Positions 6,731 to 7,041 of a stretch of DNA of 7,041 nt are shown in pieces (the stretch's first letter is position 1; each line of letters begins with the position of its first letter). The translations under genes were made by a program, and so were the position numbers. The stretch spans positions 1 through 7,041 of the forward strand of contig QILH01000110.1 of the NCBI GenBank assembly GCA_003233255.1. Direction: 5' to 3'. This DNA is from Gammaproteobacteria bacterium (GTDB taxonomy: Bacteria; Pseudomonadota; Gammaproteobacteria; UBA6429; Thiohalophilaceae). The notes below the pieces were generated by a model. It was not told the DNA's origin. It saw only the letters and a list, made by a program, of their open reading frames with translations, and searched no databases.

Positions 6731-6753
6731 CTTACCCTTCCAGACAAGGTAAG
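6731..6753. repeat. Inverted repeat (hairpin) in the gap upstream of the P-loop gene
   Basis: CTTACC at 6731-6736 is exactly matched by GGTAAG at 6748-6753. Letting one C bulge out extends the pairing through CTT/AAG to eight base pairs around a six-base loop (CCAGAC). It begins 20 bases upstream of the P-loop gene's ATG on the minus strand. No T run follows on either strand, so it is not a standard terminator. Confidence 0.4.
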
Positions 6754-6756
6754 ACA

Positions 6757-6776
6757 CTCGACTATAGTATAGTGAG
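6757..6776. repeat. Second inverted repeat, ACTATA-G-TATAGT
   Basis: ACTATA at 6761-6766 and TATAGT at 6768-6773 are perfect inverted arms around one base. CTC at 6757-6759 and GAG at 6774-6776 extend the pairing across a single bulged G. It sits next to the other inverted repeat in the same gap. Read on the minus strand it contains TATACT and TATAGT, each one base from TATAAT, so it could be a -10 region or an operator for the P-loop gene. I saw no good -35 partner. Confidence 0.35.
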
Positions 6777-6822
6777 CTGTAATTAAATCTTTTATTGATT
6801 ATTTGTGTTTTATTCCAGATAT

Positions 6823-7041
6823 TTATTTTTTTATACTGATAATCCACATTTCGTCACCTTCGGTTAAGCCCAAATATTCTACCTGCTTCTCCTTACACCA
6901 TGCCTTGACATCATCACCACAGGGCGGATAGGTAATCAACAACTTTGCTTTAGTTCCGGCGCCTAACACTTCGACGGCTTTATTTATAGCCAGAAGATAT
7001 CCAGGGCAAGTCTGTCCTCGCACATCTATTTCAGTCACGTC
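6823..7041 (-). CDS. TusA/SirA-like small sulfur-carrier family protein (5' end at or beyond window edge)
   Basis: About 71 to 73 residues are visible. The family start EIDVRGQTCP is followed by a helix (LLAINKAVEVL), then KAKLLITYPPCGDDVKAWC and a last strand MWIISIKK, which matches the TusA fold of two helices on a four-stranded sheet. TusA proteins carry sulfur as a persulfide on the cysteine of a CPxP motif, for tRNA thiolation, molybdenum cofactor or sulfur oxidation. Here the motif reads CPGY: the cysteine (Cys11 counted from the GTG at 7038) is kept but the second proline is tyrosine. Two further cysteines (Cys40, Cys48) are present. A GTG at 7036-7038 is one possible start, but the frame stays open to the window end (GAC before it), so the true start may lie outside. 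It is not clearly TusA itself, so no symbol is given. It is upstream of the P-loop gene on the same strand, separated by 111 bases. Confidence 0.72.
   Translation of the reverse strand, partial: DVTEIDVRGQTCPGYLLAINKAVEVLGAGTKAKLLITYPPCGDDVKAWCKEKQVEYLGLTEGDEMWIISIKK

Noticed and set aside
1..7041. CRISPR arrays, tRNA or rRNA genes, insertion sequences, prophage or defence genes
   Set aside because: No regular spaced repeats, no cloverleaf or rRNA-like segments, and no transposase or integrase coding sequence were seen on either strand.

Overview
The window looks like a piece of a gammaproteobacterial chromosome of moderate GC content. The evidence is the run hprK - rapZ - EIIA(Man family) - HPr - Enzyme I - mgtE. 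This layout, a PTS phosphorelay with HPr kinase but no sugar permease beside it, is known from beta- and some gammaproteobacteria outside the enteric group. Species cannot be assigned from the sequence. There are eight genes, no mobile element, no rRNA or tRNA gene, no CRISPR array, and no gene-free stretch longer than about 112 bases.

Left part (1-3556, + strand): the 3' end of an HPr kinase/phosphorylase gene is followed by rapZ, an EIIA of the mannose family, HPr and Enzyme I. They are packed as one transcription unit: a 15-base gap, an ATGA overlap, a 20-base overlap, then an 18-base gap. All key residues are present: Enzyme I His197, HPr His15 and Ser46, EIIA His10. A phosphate relay from PEP through Enzyme I and HPr to EIIA is therefore predicted, with HprK able to phosphorylate HPr on Ser46. 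No EIIB or EIIC gene is visible, so the relay here is more likely regulatory than a sugar importer. RapZ links the locus to control of amino-sugar or cell-envelope metabolism in related bacteria.

Middle (3557-5024, + strand): a full-length MgtE magnesium channel follows ptsI after about 100 bases. It may be read from the pts transcript or from a weak promoter of its own.

Right part (5025-7041, - strand): three genes run toward mgtE. In their own order these are a TusA/SirA-type small protein (cut or nearly cut by the window edge), a small P-loop kinase-like ATPase of unknown role, and a complete two-domain Ada (methylphosphotriester sensor/activator plus O6-methylguanine-DNA methyltransferase). 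mgtE and ada converge with only 27 bases between their stop codons. The two gaps on the minus-strand side are AT-rich and carry short inverted repeats that no gene explains. Most of the window is conventional. The points most worth checking are the RapZ C-terminus, which ends without the basic tail of the E. coli protein, the altered CPxP motif of the TusA-like protein, and the inverted repeats in the two right-hand gaps.
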